Positions 8,299-17,105 of a stretch of 64,000 nucleotides of DNA are shown one piece after another. The position numbers and the translations under genes were made by a program. Source of the stretch: Janthinobacterium sp. BJB426 (GTDB taxonomy: Bacteria > Pseudomonadota > Gammaproteobacteria > Burkholderiales > Burkholderiaceae_D); contig NZ_PDZL01000001.1 in assembly GCF_002735705.1 (NCBI RefSeq), positions 186,001-250,000 on the forward strand. The letters run 5' to 3'. How positions within the stretch are numbered: position 1 is the first letter of the stretch; each line of letters starts with the position of its first letter. The notes under the pieces were generated by a model, which saw only the letters and a program-made list of their open reading frames with translations, was not told where the DNA came from and made no database searches.

Positions 8299-9279
8299 TC
8301 AGGAGGGACTTGTGGTGACAGCCGCGCTCCGGCGTTTTTTTCCGCTGCGCGCGGCGCTTTCCTGCGCCTGCACCAGGTACTGCCACAGGCTTTCGACGAT
8401 CTGCTTGCCAGGGCGCAGGCTGGACGGGCGCTCGCGGTACAAACGGATTTCCAGCTCGATTTCCCAACCTGGTGCACCGCCGTCGGCGCGTGCCAGATGC
8501 TTGTATTTGACGTCGCGCATGACGGCCGATTCGGGCAGGAAGGCAATGCCGCGTCCCTCCAGCGCCATCATTTTGAGGCCTTCGGCCATGTCCGTTTCGT
8601 AGCAGGTTTCCAGGAACAGGGGCGCCTTGGCGTCGGCCACCAGCAGTTCCACCATGCGCCCCAGGTAGGCATTGCTGGTGTAGGAGAGGAAGGGCAGCGG
8701 CTCCTTGGCGCTGCCCGGCAGGACGAAGTCGGGCACCTTGTCCTGGCCGCAGCGCGCATACGCGCGCAGGGTTTCGCGGCCCATCACCAGCATGTCGTAG
8801 CGGCCCGGATCGAGCTGCACCGGCTGGCGCGGATGGTGATAGCACAGCAGCAGGTCGCAGCCGCCGTCGACCAGCTGCAGCACGGCGTCGTGCACGTTCA
8901 GCGCCATCAGGCGGCTGTTGATCGGCGCAAAACCTTCTTCCAGCGCCGTCAGCCATTTCGGCATGAAGGTCAGCGACAGGGTATGCGGCACGGCGAAATC
9001 GACGCTTGTTTGCGTGGCCGCCCGCTTGCCGCGCAACAGGGCGCGCACGCCGTTGATCTGCCCCAGCATTTCCAGTGCCTGCTCGTAGAACACGGCGCCG
9101 GCCGGCGTCAAGCGCGTGGGGTATGAGGTGCGGTCGACCAGGTCGATGCCGAGCCAGTTTTCCAGCGACTGGATGCGCCGCGAGAAGGCCGGCTGGGTGA
9201 CGTGGCGCAGGGCCGCGGAACGGCTGAAATTATGCGTTTCAGCGAGCGAGATGAAGTCTTCCAGCCATTTGGTTTCCAT
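8299..9279 (-). CDS. LysR-family transcriptional regulator
   Basis: 326 aa with an N-terminal winged helix-turn-helix (METKWLEDFISLAETHNFSR, then HVTQPAFSRRIQSLE to about residue 60) and a C-terminal effector-binding domain. The ETKWL opening is shared with the YjiE/HypT branch of LysR regulators, which I recall responding to hypochlorite or acting on amino-acid metabolism; that placement is tentative. It precedes gdhA on the same strand and probably controls it, and a LysR-type palindrome lies in the gap. A lysine/serine-rich tail follows the domain. Confidence 0.88.
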   Translation of the reverse strand: METKWLEDFISLAETHNFSRSAALRHVTQPAFSRRIQSLENWLGIDLVDRTSYPTRLTPAGAVFYEQALEMLGQINGVRALLRGKRAATQTSVDFAVPHTLSLTFMPKWLTALEEGFAPINSRLMALNVHDAVLQLVDGGCDLLLCYHHPRQPVQLDPGRYDMLVMGRETLRAYARCGQDKVPDFVLPGSAKEPLPFLSYTSNAYLGRMVELLVADAKAPLFLETCYETDMAEGLKMMALEGRGIAFLPESAVMRDVKYKHLARADGGAPGWEIELEIRLYRERPSSLRPGKQIVESLWQYLVQAQESAARSGKKRRSAAVTTSPS

Positions 9280-9323
9280 CGCGGCAGCGTTCTCTTATCA
9301 AGGGCAGGGGCAAGGTGAAGTGG

Positions 9324-9818
9324 TCAGGGTGTCTCGGGCGATGCCGCCGGCTGGTACAGCGCAGCGGGCAGGCCGAAGAAGGATGGCGGGCCCAGGGTCG
9401 TGCCATCGAGCGAGCCGCCCGCGTTCAGGGCCTTGTTGATGGCCGCCAGCAGGGAGCTGCGGTCGGCCAGGTTTTGTATCAGCGCGCGCGGGCCGTTGTG
9501 GAAAGTGTGCTGGGCGATGTCCGCGGCGACGACAAAGATCGGCTCGCGGCGCAGGGGGAACTCCACCCATTCGCCGTCGTCGTCCTGCGCGCAGAAAGTA
9601 TCGGGCAAGGTCATGTTTTCGGCGCCGGGAAGGTGCGACGCCAGTACCAGGCCGAAGGCTTCCGGCACCACGTCGGCCAGGCGGCGCACGGTGAGGTCGT
9701 CCTGCACCAGGGCGCGTACTTGCGCTTCCACCGCATCTTCGGCGTCAGGCTGGGCGCCGAGGATTTTCACAGCCTGATAAATCAGGTCGGACGAGAGTGC
9801 TTCCATCAAATCTTCCAT
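9324..9818 (-). CDS. Conserved-looking hypothetical protein coupled to recQ
   Basis: 164 aa. The start is the ATG whose last base overlaps the recQ stop codon (ATGA at 9820-9816), the usual mark of translational coupling; the same frame is open further upstream inside recQ but that part reads as a recQ shadow. The protein is acidic and soluble, with no signal peptide, membrane segment or cysteine cluster. An N-terminal helical part (LIYQAVKILGAQPDAEDAVEAQV) is followed by a mixed region. I do not recognise a family. Its operon position after uppP and recQ gives no firm functional clue. Confidence 0.65.
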   Translation of the reverse strand: MEDLMEALSSDLIYQAVKILGAQPDAEDAVEAQVRALVQDDLTVRRLADVVPEAFGLVLASHLPGAENMTLPDTFCAQDDDGEWVEFPLRREPIFVVAADIAQHTFHNGPRALIQNLADRSSLLAAINKALNAGGSLDGTTLGPPSFFGLPAALYQPAASPETP

Positions 9819-11641
9819 CAAATCATCTCCAGGATCATGGCGACGATTTCGTCGCCGTACGAGGCCAGTTTTTTCTCGCCCACGCCGCTCACGCCGCGCA
9901 TCTGCTCCAGCGAGGTAGGCTTGGCCTTGGCGATTTCGCGCAGGGTGGCGTCGACAAAAATCACGTAGGCGGGCACGTTGTGCGTGCGCGCCGTCTCCAC
10001 GCGCCACCAGCGCAGCTTGTCGAAGATCGCCTGCTCGCTGGTGGACAGATCCGTCTCGACATAGCCCTTCGCCACGCTGGTGCTGCGCTTGCTGGTTTTC
10101 ACCGGTTTCTGGTACTGGCGCAGCTGCACCTTCTGGCCGCCCTTGAGCACGGGGCGCGAGGCGTCCGTCAGTTTCAGCGAGCTGTATTGTTCATGGTCGA
10201 CCGAGACGAGGCCCAGGGCGATGGCCTGGCGCAGGATAGCTTTCCATTCCGCCTCTCCCAGGTCCGAGCCGATGCCGAAGACGGACAGGGAATCGTGGTG
10301 CCACGTCTTGATGCGTTCCGATTCCACGCCACGCAGCACGTCGATCACGTGGCCGCCGGCGAAGCGCTGGTCCACGCGGTAGATGGCCGACAGCAGTTTT
10401 TGCACCGGCACCGTGCCGTCGAACGATACAGGCGGCACCAGACAGGTGTCGCAATTGCCGCACGGCGAAGCCGGTTCGCCGAAGTATTCGAGCAGGCGCA
10501 TGCGGCGGCAGCTGAGCGTTTCGCACAGGCCCAGCATGGCGTCGAGTTTGACACCCAGCACGCGCTTGAAGGTGTCGTCCGCTTCCGATTCATCGATCAT
10601 GCGCCGCTGCAGCACCACGTCCTGCAAGCCGTAGGCCATCCAGGCGTTGGCGGCCATGCCGTCGCGGCCCGCGCGCCCCGTTTCCTGGTAATAGCCCTCG
10701 ATGCTTTTCGGCAGATCCAGGTGGGCGACGAAGCGCACGTCGGGCTTGTCGATACCCATGCCGAAGGCGATGGTGGCGACCATGACGATGTTTTCTTCGC
10801 GCAGGAAGCGCGCCTGGTTGGCGCTGCGCTTGGCGTACTCCATGCCGGCGTGATACGGCAGGGCGCGGATGCCGCTCTGGTTCAGAAATTCCGCCGTCTC
10901 TTCGACCTTTTTGCGCGACAGGCAGTAGACGATGCCGCAGTCGCCCGTGTGTTCCGTGTTGATGAAGTCGAGCAGCTGCTTGCGGCCATTTGCCTTTTCC
11001 ACGATCTGGTAGCGGATGTTCGGGCGGTCGAAGGACGAGACGAACTGGCGCGCGTCTTCCAGCTGCAGACGCAGGGCGATTTCGGCGCGTGTCTGCGGGT
11101 CGGCCGTGGCCGTGAGCGCGATGCGTGGCACGTCGGGAAACTGCTCGTGCAGCACCGACAGCTTGATGTATTCGGGACGGAAGTCGTGACCCCATTGGGC
11201 CACGCAATGCGCCTCGTCGATGGCGAACAGGGAGATCTTCGAGGCCTGGAACAGGTCCAGGCAACGCTGCGTCATCAGGCGCTCGGGCGCCACGTAGACG
11301 ACGTCGATGCCGCCCGTGCGCACCAGGCGTTCGATGCGGCTCGCTTCTTCGTAGGTTTGCGTGGAATTGAGGAAGGCGGCGCGCACGCCGACTTCCTCCA
11401 GCGCGTCCACCTGGTCCTGCATCAGCGCGATCAATGGCGAGACGACGACGCCGACGCCATCGCGCAGCAGCGCGGGAATCTGGTAGCACAGCGACTTGCC
11501 GCCGCCCGTGGGCATCAGCACCAGCGCGTCGCCGCCATGGCTGACGTGGTCGACGATATCGGCTTGCTGGCCGCGGAAGGCCGGGTAGCCGAAGACGGTT
11601 TGCAGCAGGTGCAGCGCGCGCTGGTTAAGATCTTGATTCAT
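9818..11641 (-). CDS. recQ: ATP-dependent DNA helicase RecQ
   Basis: 607 aa, full length for RecQ. Helicase motifs are in order: motif [14 protein letters not shown], the DEAH box in [20 protein letters not shown], and motif [15 protein letters not shown] zinc-binding cysteine set follows ([23 protein letters not shown] region), then the winged-helix RQC domain and a C-terminal HRDC domain (about 525-600). It unwinds branched DNA in a 3'-5' direction in recombination and fork repair. It starts 6 bases after the uppP stop and its own stop overlaps the next gene, so uppP-recQ-9324 form one operon. Confidence 0.97.
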   Translation of the reverse strand: MNQDLNQRALHLLQTVFGYPAFRGQQADIVDHVSHGGDALVLMPTGGGKSLCYQIPALLRDGVGVVVSPLIALMQDQVDALEEVGVRAAFLNSTQTYEEASRIERLVRTGGIDVVYVAPERLMTQRCLDLFQASKISLFAIDEAHCVAQWGHDFRPEYIKLSVLHEQFPDVPRIALTATADPQTRAEIALRLQLEDARQFVSSFDRPNIRYQIVEKANGRKQLLDFINTEHTGDCGIVYCLSRKKVEETAEFLNQSGIRALPYHAGMEYAKRSANQARFLREENIVMVATIAFGMGIDKPDVRFVAHLDLPKSIEGYYQETGRAGRDGMAANAWMAYGLQDVVLQRRMIDESEADDTFKRVLGVKLDAMLGLCETLSCRRMRLLEYFGEPASPCGNCDTCLVPPVSFDGTVPVQKLLSAIYRVDQRFAGGHVIDVLRGVESERIKTWHHDSLSVFGIGSDLGEAEWKAILRQAIALGLVSVDHEQYSSLKLTDASRPVLKGGQKVQLRQYQKPVKTSKRSTSVAKGYVETDLSTSEQAIFDKLRWWRVETARTHNVPAYVIFVDATLREIAKAKPTSLEQMRGVSGVGEKKLASYGDEIVAMILEMI

Positions 11642-11647
11642 AGTGCC

Positions 11648-12493
11648 TTATTCTGCCCAAACAACCCAGCCGTAGTGGGCGCTGGCCAACACCAGCAAGC
11701 CGAACACAATGCGGTACCAGGCAAAAAACGTGAAGTCGTGCGAGCTGATATAGCGCAGCAGCCAGCGCACGCACAGGAAGGCGGAGATGAAGGCGGCCAC
11801 GGTGCCCAGGCCGAACAGGGGCACGTCGGTGGCCGACAGGATGTCGCGCGCTTTGTACAGCGAGTAGAAGGTGGCCGCCAGCAGGGTCGGGATGGCCAGG
11901 AAGAACGAGAATTCGGTGGCCGTCTTGCGCGACAGGCCCAGCAGCATGCCGCCGATGATGGTCGAGCCGGAGCGGCTGGTGCCGGGGATCAGCGCGAACG
12001 CCTGCGCGCAGCCCACTTTCAGGGCGTCGAACGGCGTCATTTCATCGACCGAGTTGACGCGCACGGTGACGGGATTGGTGCGCGCGCGGCGCTCCACCAG
12101 CAAGATCACGATGCCGCCGATGATGAAGGCCATGGCCACCGGTACTGGCTTGAACAGCGCATGCTTGATCATCTTGCCGATGGCCAGGCCGATGATGGCC
12201 AGGGGCAGGAAGGCGATGGCCACGTTCAGCACGAATTTGCGCGATTTGGCTTCGCTGCCGAAGGTGGTCAGCACGCTGCCGATGCGCTGGCGGTATTCCC
12301 AGCACACGGCCAGGATGGCGCCGGCCTGGATGGCGATCTCGAAGACATCCATGACCTCTTTCGAGACATCCTTGGTAAAGTCGAGCAGGCTGCCGGCCAG
12401 GATCAGGTGACCCGTGGAAGAAATCGGCAAGAATTCGGTAAAACCTTCGACCAGCCCCATGATGATGGCTTTTAACGCAAGAATGAGATCCAT
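11648..12493 (-). CDS. uppP: Undecaprenyl-diphosphatase
   Basis: 281 aa from ATG 12493 ([11 protein letters not shown]...); a longer frame adds 22 residues with no family resemblance. The integral membrane protein has the BacA/UppP signatures [18 protein letters not shown] near residue 16 and [10 protein letters not shown] further on. It dephosphorylates undecaprenyl diphosphate so that the carrier lipid can be reused for peptidoglycan and polysaccharide export, and it confers bacitracin resistance. It opens an operon with recQ. Location: inner membrane with the active site facing the periplasm. Confidence 0.96.
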   Translation of the reverse strand: MDLILALKAIIMGLVEGFTEFLPISSTGHLILAGSLLDFTKDVSKEVMDVFEIAIQAGAILAVCWEYRQRIGSVLTTFGSEAKSRKFVLNVAIAFLPLAIIGLAIGKMIKHALFKPVPVAMAFIIGGIVILLVERRARTNPVTVRVNSVDEMTPFDALKVGCAQAFALIPGTSRSGSTIIGGMLLGLSRKTATEFSFFLAIPTLLAATFYSLYKARDILSATDVPLFGLGTVAAFISAFLCVRWLLRYISSHDFTFFAWYRIVFGLLVLASAHYGWVVWAE

Positions 12494-12615
12494 AGATGTA
12501 TAAAAGGGTATAAGTACGGGTATAAGTGACAGGATGGGGTGACCGCGTGGCGCCAGCAATGTGCGCGGGGTCGAAGCTTACCATGCCGCAGGCCCGGCTA
12601 GCCGATTTGGGCGCT

Positions 12616-12645
12616 GGCGGACAGCGGTTTTTTGCCGCTGGCCGC
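12616..12645. repeat. GC-rich hairpin between uppP and the MFS gene
   Basis: GGCGGACAGCGG and CCGCTGGCCGCC form a 12-bp stem with one mismatch around a TTTTTTG loop. It lies just after the stop of the MFS gene reading leftward. No T tract follows in that direction, so it may be an attenuating or mRNA-protecting hairpin. Confidence 0.4.
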
Positions 12646-12661
12646 CAGGCGAGGGGAGGCT

Positions 12662-13810
12662 TCAGGAAGCCTGTTTTGCTGGCGCCACCAGGCGCGCGCT
12701 GGCCGCCACCAGTAGCAAGGCGGCGCCCAGCATGGCGAAAGCGATATTCAGGCTGGTGGCGTGGGCCACGAAACCTATCACGGCCGGGCCCGCCAGGATG
12801 CCCGCGTAGCCGATGGTGGTGATGGCCGCCACCGCCAGGCTGGCTGGCATGGCATGCTGGTTGCCCGCCGCCGTGAACAGGATGGGCACGATGTTCGCCG
12901 CGCCCAGGCCGATCAGCACGAAGCCGAGCATGGCCAGGCTGGCGTGCGGCGCCAGGACGGCCAGGAAGAAGCCTGCGGCGGCGCACAAGCCGCCGAAAGT
13001 AAGCACGCGCTTGCCGCCAAAGCGGCTGACCACCTTGTCACCCGTAAAACGGCCCAAGGTCATCGCGATGGCGAAGGCGGCGTAGCCGAGGCCGCCCTTG
13101 GCTTCTTCCACGCCGCGCGTGGTGGTGAGGAACAGGGCGCTCCAGTCGAGGATGGCGCCTTCGGCCAGGAAGACGATAAAGCACAACAGGCCAATGAAAA
13201 TGACGGCGCCGTGCGGCATGACGAACAGCGGTGTCTTTTCGCCGGAGGCGGAGGCCGTCGGCAGCAGATGGCCTTGCGCTGCGCCCAGCACGCCGCACAG
13301 CAGCAGCATCACCACCACGCAGGACCAGGCCGGCGTCAGGCCCAGCCACAGCAGCAGGGCCATGCAGGCCGCGCCGGCGAAGCCGCCCACGCTGAACAGC
13401 GCATGAAAGCCCGACATCATGGCGCCGCCGTTGGCTTTTTCGATGATCACGGCCTGGATATTGATGGCCACGTCGAAGGTGCCCATGGCCGCGCCGAACA
13501 CCAGCAGCACCAGGCCCAGTTGCAGCGGCGTGGCGGCCAGCGCCAGGCCGGGCAGGATGGCGGTCAGCAGCAGGCCGGCGCCGGCAATGACCTTGCGGCA
13601 GCCGAAGCGTGCCGTGAGCATGCCCGTAAACGGCATCGCGCACAGCGAGCCGGCGCCCAGGCACAGCAGCAAAATGCCGAGAGTCGCTTCATCGAGGCCC
13701 AGGCGCGACTTGGCGTAGGGGACCAGAGGTGCCCAGGCGGCCATGCCGAGGCCGGCGGCGAAGAAGACCAGGCGCGTGGCGCGTTGTTGCAGGGTGCCGG
13801 TGAGATGCAT
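12662..13810 (-). CDS. MFS transporter
   Basis: 382 aa from the ATG at 13810 (MHLTGTLQQRA...); an in-frame TTG five codons upstream is the alternative. About twelve hydrophobic segments run through the protein, with MFS loops such as TARFGCRKV between helices 2 and 3. By overall look it belongs to the YbjJ-like or sugar-type MFS group, and no substrate can be named. It starts 33 bases after a DeoR-type regulator on the same strand; DeoR proteins usually sense phosphosugars, so a sugar-related substrate is a reasonable guess only. Confidence 0.82.
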   Translation of the reverse strand: MHLTGTLQQRATRLVFFAAGLGMAAWAPLVPYAKSRLGLDEATLGILLLCLGAGSLCAMPFTGMLTARFGCRKVIAGAGLLLTAILPGLALAATPLQLGLVLLVFGAAMGTFDVAINIQAVIIEKANGGAMMSGFHALFSVGGFAGAACMALLLWLGLTPAWSCVVVMLLLCGVLGAAQGHLLPTASASGEKTPLFVMPHGAVIFIGLLCFIVFLAEGAILDWSALFLTTTRGVEEAKGGLGYAAFAIAMTLGRFTGDKVVSRFGGKRVLTFGGLCAAAGFFLAVLAPHASLAMLGFVLIGLGAANIVPILFTAAGNQHAMPASLAVAAITTIGYAGILAGPAVIGFVAHATSLNIAFAMLGAALLLVAASARLVAPAKQAS

Positions 13811-13843
13811 GATGGAACTTTTCAAAGGTCGGGGTGGATAAAA

Positions 13844-14614
13844 TCAGGCGCGGGCGCGCAGCACTTGCACGCCCAGCCGTTCAAAGGCGGCGATGTGGAC
13901 AGCGTCGGCATCGGCTTCCAGCACCAGGTGCTGCAGCAAGCCCGTGGCCAGCACGCCGAACGGTGCGGCCGTGCCCAGCTTGTCGCTGGTGACGGCCACT
14001 ACCACCGCCTTGCTGGCGCCGGCAATGCTGCGCTTGAACTCGGCTTCATCGTAGTTGAACGCCGTCACGCCCGCGTCCGCATCGGCGCCGCAAGCGCCGA
14101 GGAAACACAGGTCGGGATGCATGCGCTCGACGGTGCGCAGCGCCTGCGGCCCCAGGCTGGCGCCGGCGCGGCGGTCGACCCGGCCGCCAGCCATGATCAG
14201 TTCGATTTCCGGACGTTCCATCATGGCCATGGCAATGGCCGGCGCATTGGTGATGACAGTGAGCGCCAACTCTGGCAAGGCGCTGGCGATGGCCAGGTTG
14301 GTCGAACCCGCATCGAGAAACAGCACCTGACCCGCGCGCACGAGGGACGCGGCCGCCTGCGCCAGGCGCGCCTTGCGTTCCGGCGCCTCCTGTTTGCGCT
14401 GGCTCAAGGTGCCGCCGTCCGGCGCCAGCGGCAGGGCACCGCCATACACGCGCTGGCACAGGCCGGCAGCCGCCATTTCGCGCAAATCGCGCCGTATCGT
14501 ATCTTCGGAAACATCAAGCTGGCGTGCCAGGTCCAGCGCCAGCACGCGTCCATCGGCATGCAATTGTTGCTGGATCAGCGCGTGGCGTTGTTTGAGGAGC
14601 AGGGTGGCGGACAT
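13844..14614 (-). CDS. DeoR-family transcriptional regulator
   Basis: 256 aa from ATG 14614 (MSATLLLKQRHALIQQQL). The DeoR helix-turn-helix is at about residues 6-55 (LDVSEDTIRRDLREM, then QRVYGGAL), followed by the DeoR sensor domain with the ribose-phosphate-isomerase-like fold (DAGSTN near residue 105, VAVTSDKLG near 210). It is upstream of, and probably co-transcribed with, the MFS gene. Three [13 protein letters not shown] repeats at 10-bp register lie directly before its start and could be its autoregulatory operator. Confidence 0.9.
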   Translation of the reverse strand: MSATLLLKQRHALIQQQLHADGRVLALDLARQLDVSEDTIRRDLREMAAAGLCQRVYGGALPLAPDGGTLSQRKQEAPERKARLAQAAASLVRAGQVLFLDAGSTNLAIASALPELALTVITNAPAIAMAMMERPEIELIMAGGRVDRRAGASLGPQALRTVERMHPDLCFLGACGADADAGVTAFNYDEAEFKRSIAGASKAVVVAVTSDKLGTAAPFGVLATGLLQHLVLEADADAVHIAAFERLGVQVLRARA

Positions 14615-14625
14615 GGTGAGCTTAT

Positions 14626-14664
14626 AAACGTGCAGGAATGTGCATAAATATACGCAAACGTGCA
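14626..14664. promoter_or_regulatory. Direct repeats AAACGTGCA, candidate DeoR operator
   Basis: Copies start at 14626 (AAACGTGCA), 14636 (GAATGTGCA) and 14656 (AAACGTGCA), all in the same helical phase with offsets 0, 10 and 30. They sit 12-50 bases upstream of the DeoR-gene start, where an autoregulatory operator is expected. Confidence 0.5.
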
Positions 14665-14704
14665 AATGCGGTCAACAGTTATCTGTCAGCCGTCATCGCG
14701 CCGT

Positions 14705-14977
14705 TCAGGGCGCCGTCAGCCGTTCCAGCTCGGCCAGCCAGTGCACCGCGTGTTCGCGGCTGTCGCCGCACATCTCTGCCGATGGCTGCAAGCCGCCGCA
14801 AAACGCGGGCCGTGCCGGCTGGCCAAAGATCTTGCAACGGTTGTCATCGGCCAGTTGCACGCAGCGCACGCCCGCCGGTTTTCCCTCCGGCATGCCGGGG
14901 ATCGGGCTGGTGATGGACGGTGCGGTGCAGCAGGCGCCGCACGAGGGACGGCATGCCAGGGTGGCAGATGGTGACAT
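14705..14977 (-). CDS. YkgJ-family cysteine cluster protein
   Basis: 90 aa with the characteristic cysteine pattern CRPSCGACC at residues 9-17, then [18 protein letters not shown] and FCGGL. This matches the small YkgJ/UPF0153-type proteins, thought to bind zinc or an iron-sulfur cluster; the biochemical role is unknown. It stands alone between the DeoR gene and the GIN-domain lipoprotein gene, on the same strand as both. The start is the first ATG of the conserved part ([11 protein letters not shown]). Confidence 0.8.
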   Translation of the reverse strand: MSPSATLACRPSCGACCTAPSITSPIPGMPEGKPAGVRCVQLADDNRCKIFGQPARPAFCGGLQPSAEMCGDSREHAVHWLAELERLTAP

Positions 14978-15047
14978 GGGATTTCAGGCGAACGGGTGAG
15001 GAGCCGACAGTATAGCAAGCCGGCTCCCATGCGTCGCCAGGGCGCGT

Positions 15048-15917
15048 TTAGCGCACGATGCTGACGCGCTTGCCCGACAAAGTGCGGCGGGCCGGGTCGC
15101 CATGCACGGTGATGCGGCCGGAACCGCTGGCGCGGGCGTTGACTTCATTCTCGACGGTGACGTCGATGTCGCCGGAACCGTTGCTCGCCAGATAGGCAAC
15201 ATCGCTGCGCAGGGCCGCCAGGTTGACATCGCCCGAGCCATTCACGTTGGCGTCGAGGCGCTGCACGACGCCGTTGGCGCTGATGCTGCCCGAGCCGTTG
15301 ACGGCCACGTTGATGCGCTCGCCGCGCACGCTGCCCAACTGGATGTTGCCTGAACCGTTCTGCACCGCGTCCGTGTTGCCGCTGGAGAGGGCCGCCGCAT
15401 TGATGCTGCCCGAGCCATTGTTGGCCACGTCGAAGCGTCCCACCGTGCCTGACAGTTCGCTCTTCATCGATCCGCGCTGCTCCAGGCTGAAATCGTCGCC
15501 ATTGAGGCCGCTGACCACCAGGCGGCCCGAGCCGGAGATATTGATTTTCTTCAATTGCGGCGTCGTATAGATGACGTGGATGCCATTGCTGCTGCGAATG
15601 TTCGTATCGCTCCAGAGGCGCAGGGTATTGCCGCTCACGTCGCTGTGGATCTGCGGCTGCAGATTGCTGTCCGCTTCGATCACCAGTGATGCCGTCGGGC
15701 CGACGCGCACGTCGATCTTGATGTCGATGCGCTTCATGTTGTCGATGTCGAGCGCGCTGATGTTGCTGACCTGGCGCACGTCGCGGCTCACTTGCCCGTT
15801 GCCCTGTATGGCATTGCCGCTTGAATCGGCATAGCGCACTTCGCCATCGTTGGGGTTGATGACGATGGCGCAACCGCCAAGAGCAACGGCACAGCACAGG
15901 GCCAGCAAGGTACGCAT
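15048..15917 (-). CDS. Lipoprotein with head GIN domain (DUF2807)
   Basis: 289 aa. Residues 1-16 are a lipoprotein signal with lipobox LGGC (lipidated Cys16). The body (about 45-260) is a repetitive beta-helix-like DUF2807/GIN domain with recurring NGSGSI, NGSGNI and NGSGDV turns. Such proteins are anchored in the envelope of many bacteria; the family name refers to a putative adhesin head, but function is unproven. It is transcribed alone. Its upstream region carries an AAGTAAGTAC/GTACTTGCTT inverted repeat resembling the operator in front of the tetR gene on the other side of the gap, suggesting control by that regulator. Confidence 0.86.
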   Translation of the reverse strand: MRTLLALCCAVALGGCAIVINPNDGEVRYADSSGNAIQGNGQVSRDVRQVSNISALDIDNMKRIDIKIDVRVGPTASLVIEADSNLQPQIHSDVSGNTLRLWSDTNIRSSNGIHVIYTTPQLKKINISGSGRLVVSGLNGDDFSLEQRGSMKSELSGTVGRFDVANNGSGSINAAALSSGNTDAVQNGSGNIQLGSVRGERINVAVNGSGSISANGVVQRLDANVNGSGDVNLAALRSDVAYLASNGSGDIDVTVENEVNARASGSGRITVHGDPARRTLSGKRVSIVR

Positions 15918-15939
15918 GGTGTTTCCTTTATGATTGTTT

Positions 15940-15974
15940 TAAGTAAGTACCAAGAATTTATGCGTACTTGCTTA
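15940..15974. promoter_or_regulatory. Candidate TetR operator in front of the GIN lipoprotein gene
   Basis: TAAGTAAGTAC (15940-15950) and GTACTTGCTTA (15964-15974) form an inverted repeat with one mismatch and a 13-base spacer. It lies 22-57 bases upstream of the lipoprotein start. The half-site AAGTAAGT recurs before tetR. Confidence 0.5.
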
Positions 15975-16223
15975 GTTCAGGACAAGAAAAAAGCCGGCTG
16001 CCGCGCTGCGGCTGCCGTGCTGTCGATAGCAAGGTAGCAAATCCGACACGCTTGCTGAGTGGAAATGCGATGAACTGCGCAAAACGGGGCCTGAAACGCA
16101 TTCTGGTTCACCCGGCGCCACAGGTCCGGTGCCAGAGGAGCTGTCGCCAGCGCCCGCACGGAGCGTACAATACCCCTGCTCGGCGTGCCGAGCGGTGCCC
16201 CGCGTCGCGCCAGTGGCCCGCGC
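15975..16223. other. Non-coding part of the lipoprotein-tetR divergent region
   Basis: I see no gene with family resemblance. Two overlapping reading frames here have composition unlike neighbouring proteins and no ribosome binding site. A palindrome GCTCGGC-GT-GCCGAGC lies at 16178-16193. Confidence 0.4.
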
Positions 16224-16252
16224 TTGACCTTGACGGCAGACCGGTCTACCAT
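16224..16252 (+). promoter_or_regulatory. Putative sigma70 promoter of tetR
   Basis: A -35 TTGACC (16224-16229), 17-base spacer and -10 TACCAT (16247-16252) lie 35 bases before the tetR start. An operator-like palindrome follows 12 bases after the -10. Confidence 0.5.
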
Positions 16253-16263
16253 TAATGACTCAA

Positions 16264-16276
16264 AAGTAAGTTACTT
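16264..16276. promoter_or_regulatory. Candidate TetR operator in front of tetR
   Basis: AAGTAA-G-TTACTT is a perfect 13-base inverted repeat located just downstream of the putative -10 element and 10 bases before the tetR start codon. A repressor bound here would block its own transcription. It shares the AAGTAAGT half-site with the repeat upstream of the GIN lipoprotein gene. Confidence 0.6.
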
Positions 16277-16286
16277 GGAAAGACAC

Positions 16287-16937
16287 ATGCAAGCCCCGAT
16301 TGATACCAAGCCCCGCTGGGAGCGGCGCAAGGATGCCCGCCCGCAGGAATTGCTCGCCGCCGCCCTCGACCTGTTTGTCGAACGGGGCTTCGCATCGACG
16401 CGCCTGGAGGATGTGGCCAAGCGGGCCGGCGTGTCGAAAGGCACGCTGTACCTGTACTTTGAGAACAAGCAAGAGCTGTTCAAGGCCGTGGTGCGCGACA
16501 ATATCGTGCAGTCGATCGGCGAGGCGGAAGACAGCATGGCCGCCTCGGACAGCAGCAGCGCCGAGTTGTTGCGCAAGGTGATGATGCAATGGTGGGAAGA
16601 GTTCGGCGCCACCAAGCTGGCCGGTTTGACCAAGCTGATGCTGGCCGAAGCGAACAATTTCCCGGAGCTGGCGCAGTTTTACAACGAAGAAGTCGTCACG
16701 CGCGGCAATGGGCTGATCGTCAGCCTGCTCGAGCGGGGCATGCAGCGCGGCGAATTCCGCCAGGTTGATCCCGTGCTGGTCAGCACCATTCTCAGCGCCC
16801 CCGTCACCATGCTGATGATGTGGACGCACTCCTTCCTGCCGTGCGAGGTCAAGAACATCGATCCGATCGCCTACATGGATGCCTTTATCGACATGAGTTT
16901 GCGCAGCCTGCAGGTGGAGGCGCCCGGGAAAAGTTGA
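16287..16937 (+). CDS. TetR/AcrR-family transcriptional regulator
   Basis: 216 aa from ATG 16287 (MQAPIDTKPRWERRKDARP...); the frame is open for 34 more codons upstream, but that extension runs across the palindromic operator. The TetR helix-turn-helix spans about residues 18-65 (LEDVAKRAGVSKGTLYLYFENKQELF). The C-terminal ligand domain is of the AcrR-like type with hydrophobic segments near 170-185. Together with the operators it probably represses itself and the GIN lipoprotein gene. No efflux pump gene is adjacent, which is unusual for this regulator type. Confidence 0.9.
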   Translation: MQAPIDTKPRWERRKDARPQELLAAALDLFVERGFASTRLEDVAKRAGVSKGTLYLYFENKQELFKAVVRDNIVQSIGEAEDSMAASDSSSAELLRKVMMQWWEEFGATKLAGLTKLMLAEANNFPELAQFYNEEVVTRGNGLIVSLLERGMQRGEFRQVDPVLVSTILSAPVTMLMMWTHSFLPCEVKNIDPIAYMDAFIDMSLRSLQVEAPGKS

Positions 16938-17105
16938 CATGCGGAGCTTGCCTCTACCGTTCAGTTGCCCCTTTCCAAGGTTCGCCCCCCCAAATCTGCA
17001 GATCGTCGCAAATTTCCTCCATTCCCCGCCTTTATGGTTAACATGTGCTTTCAGCCAGTTCAACGATAAAATGGCGGATTATTACTTCACTTACCGAGTC
17101 CAAAG

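Noticed and set aside
9797-12475. Very long open frame (892 codons) on the + strand
   Set aside because: It is antisense to recQ and uppP, rich in His/Gln/Arg/Ala and without any family motif. It arises from strong GC third-position bias.
12761-14647. Long + strand open frame (628 codons)
   Set aside because: It is antisense to the MFS and DeoR genes, which have clear domain signatures.
15977-16252. Frame of 91 codons in the lipoprotein-tetR gap, minus strand
   Set aside because: Arg/Ala-rich composition, no ribosome binding site, and it overlaps the putative tetR promoter.
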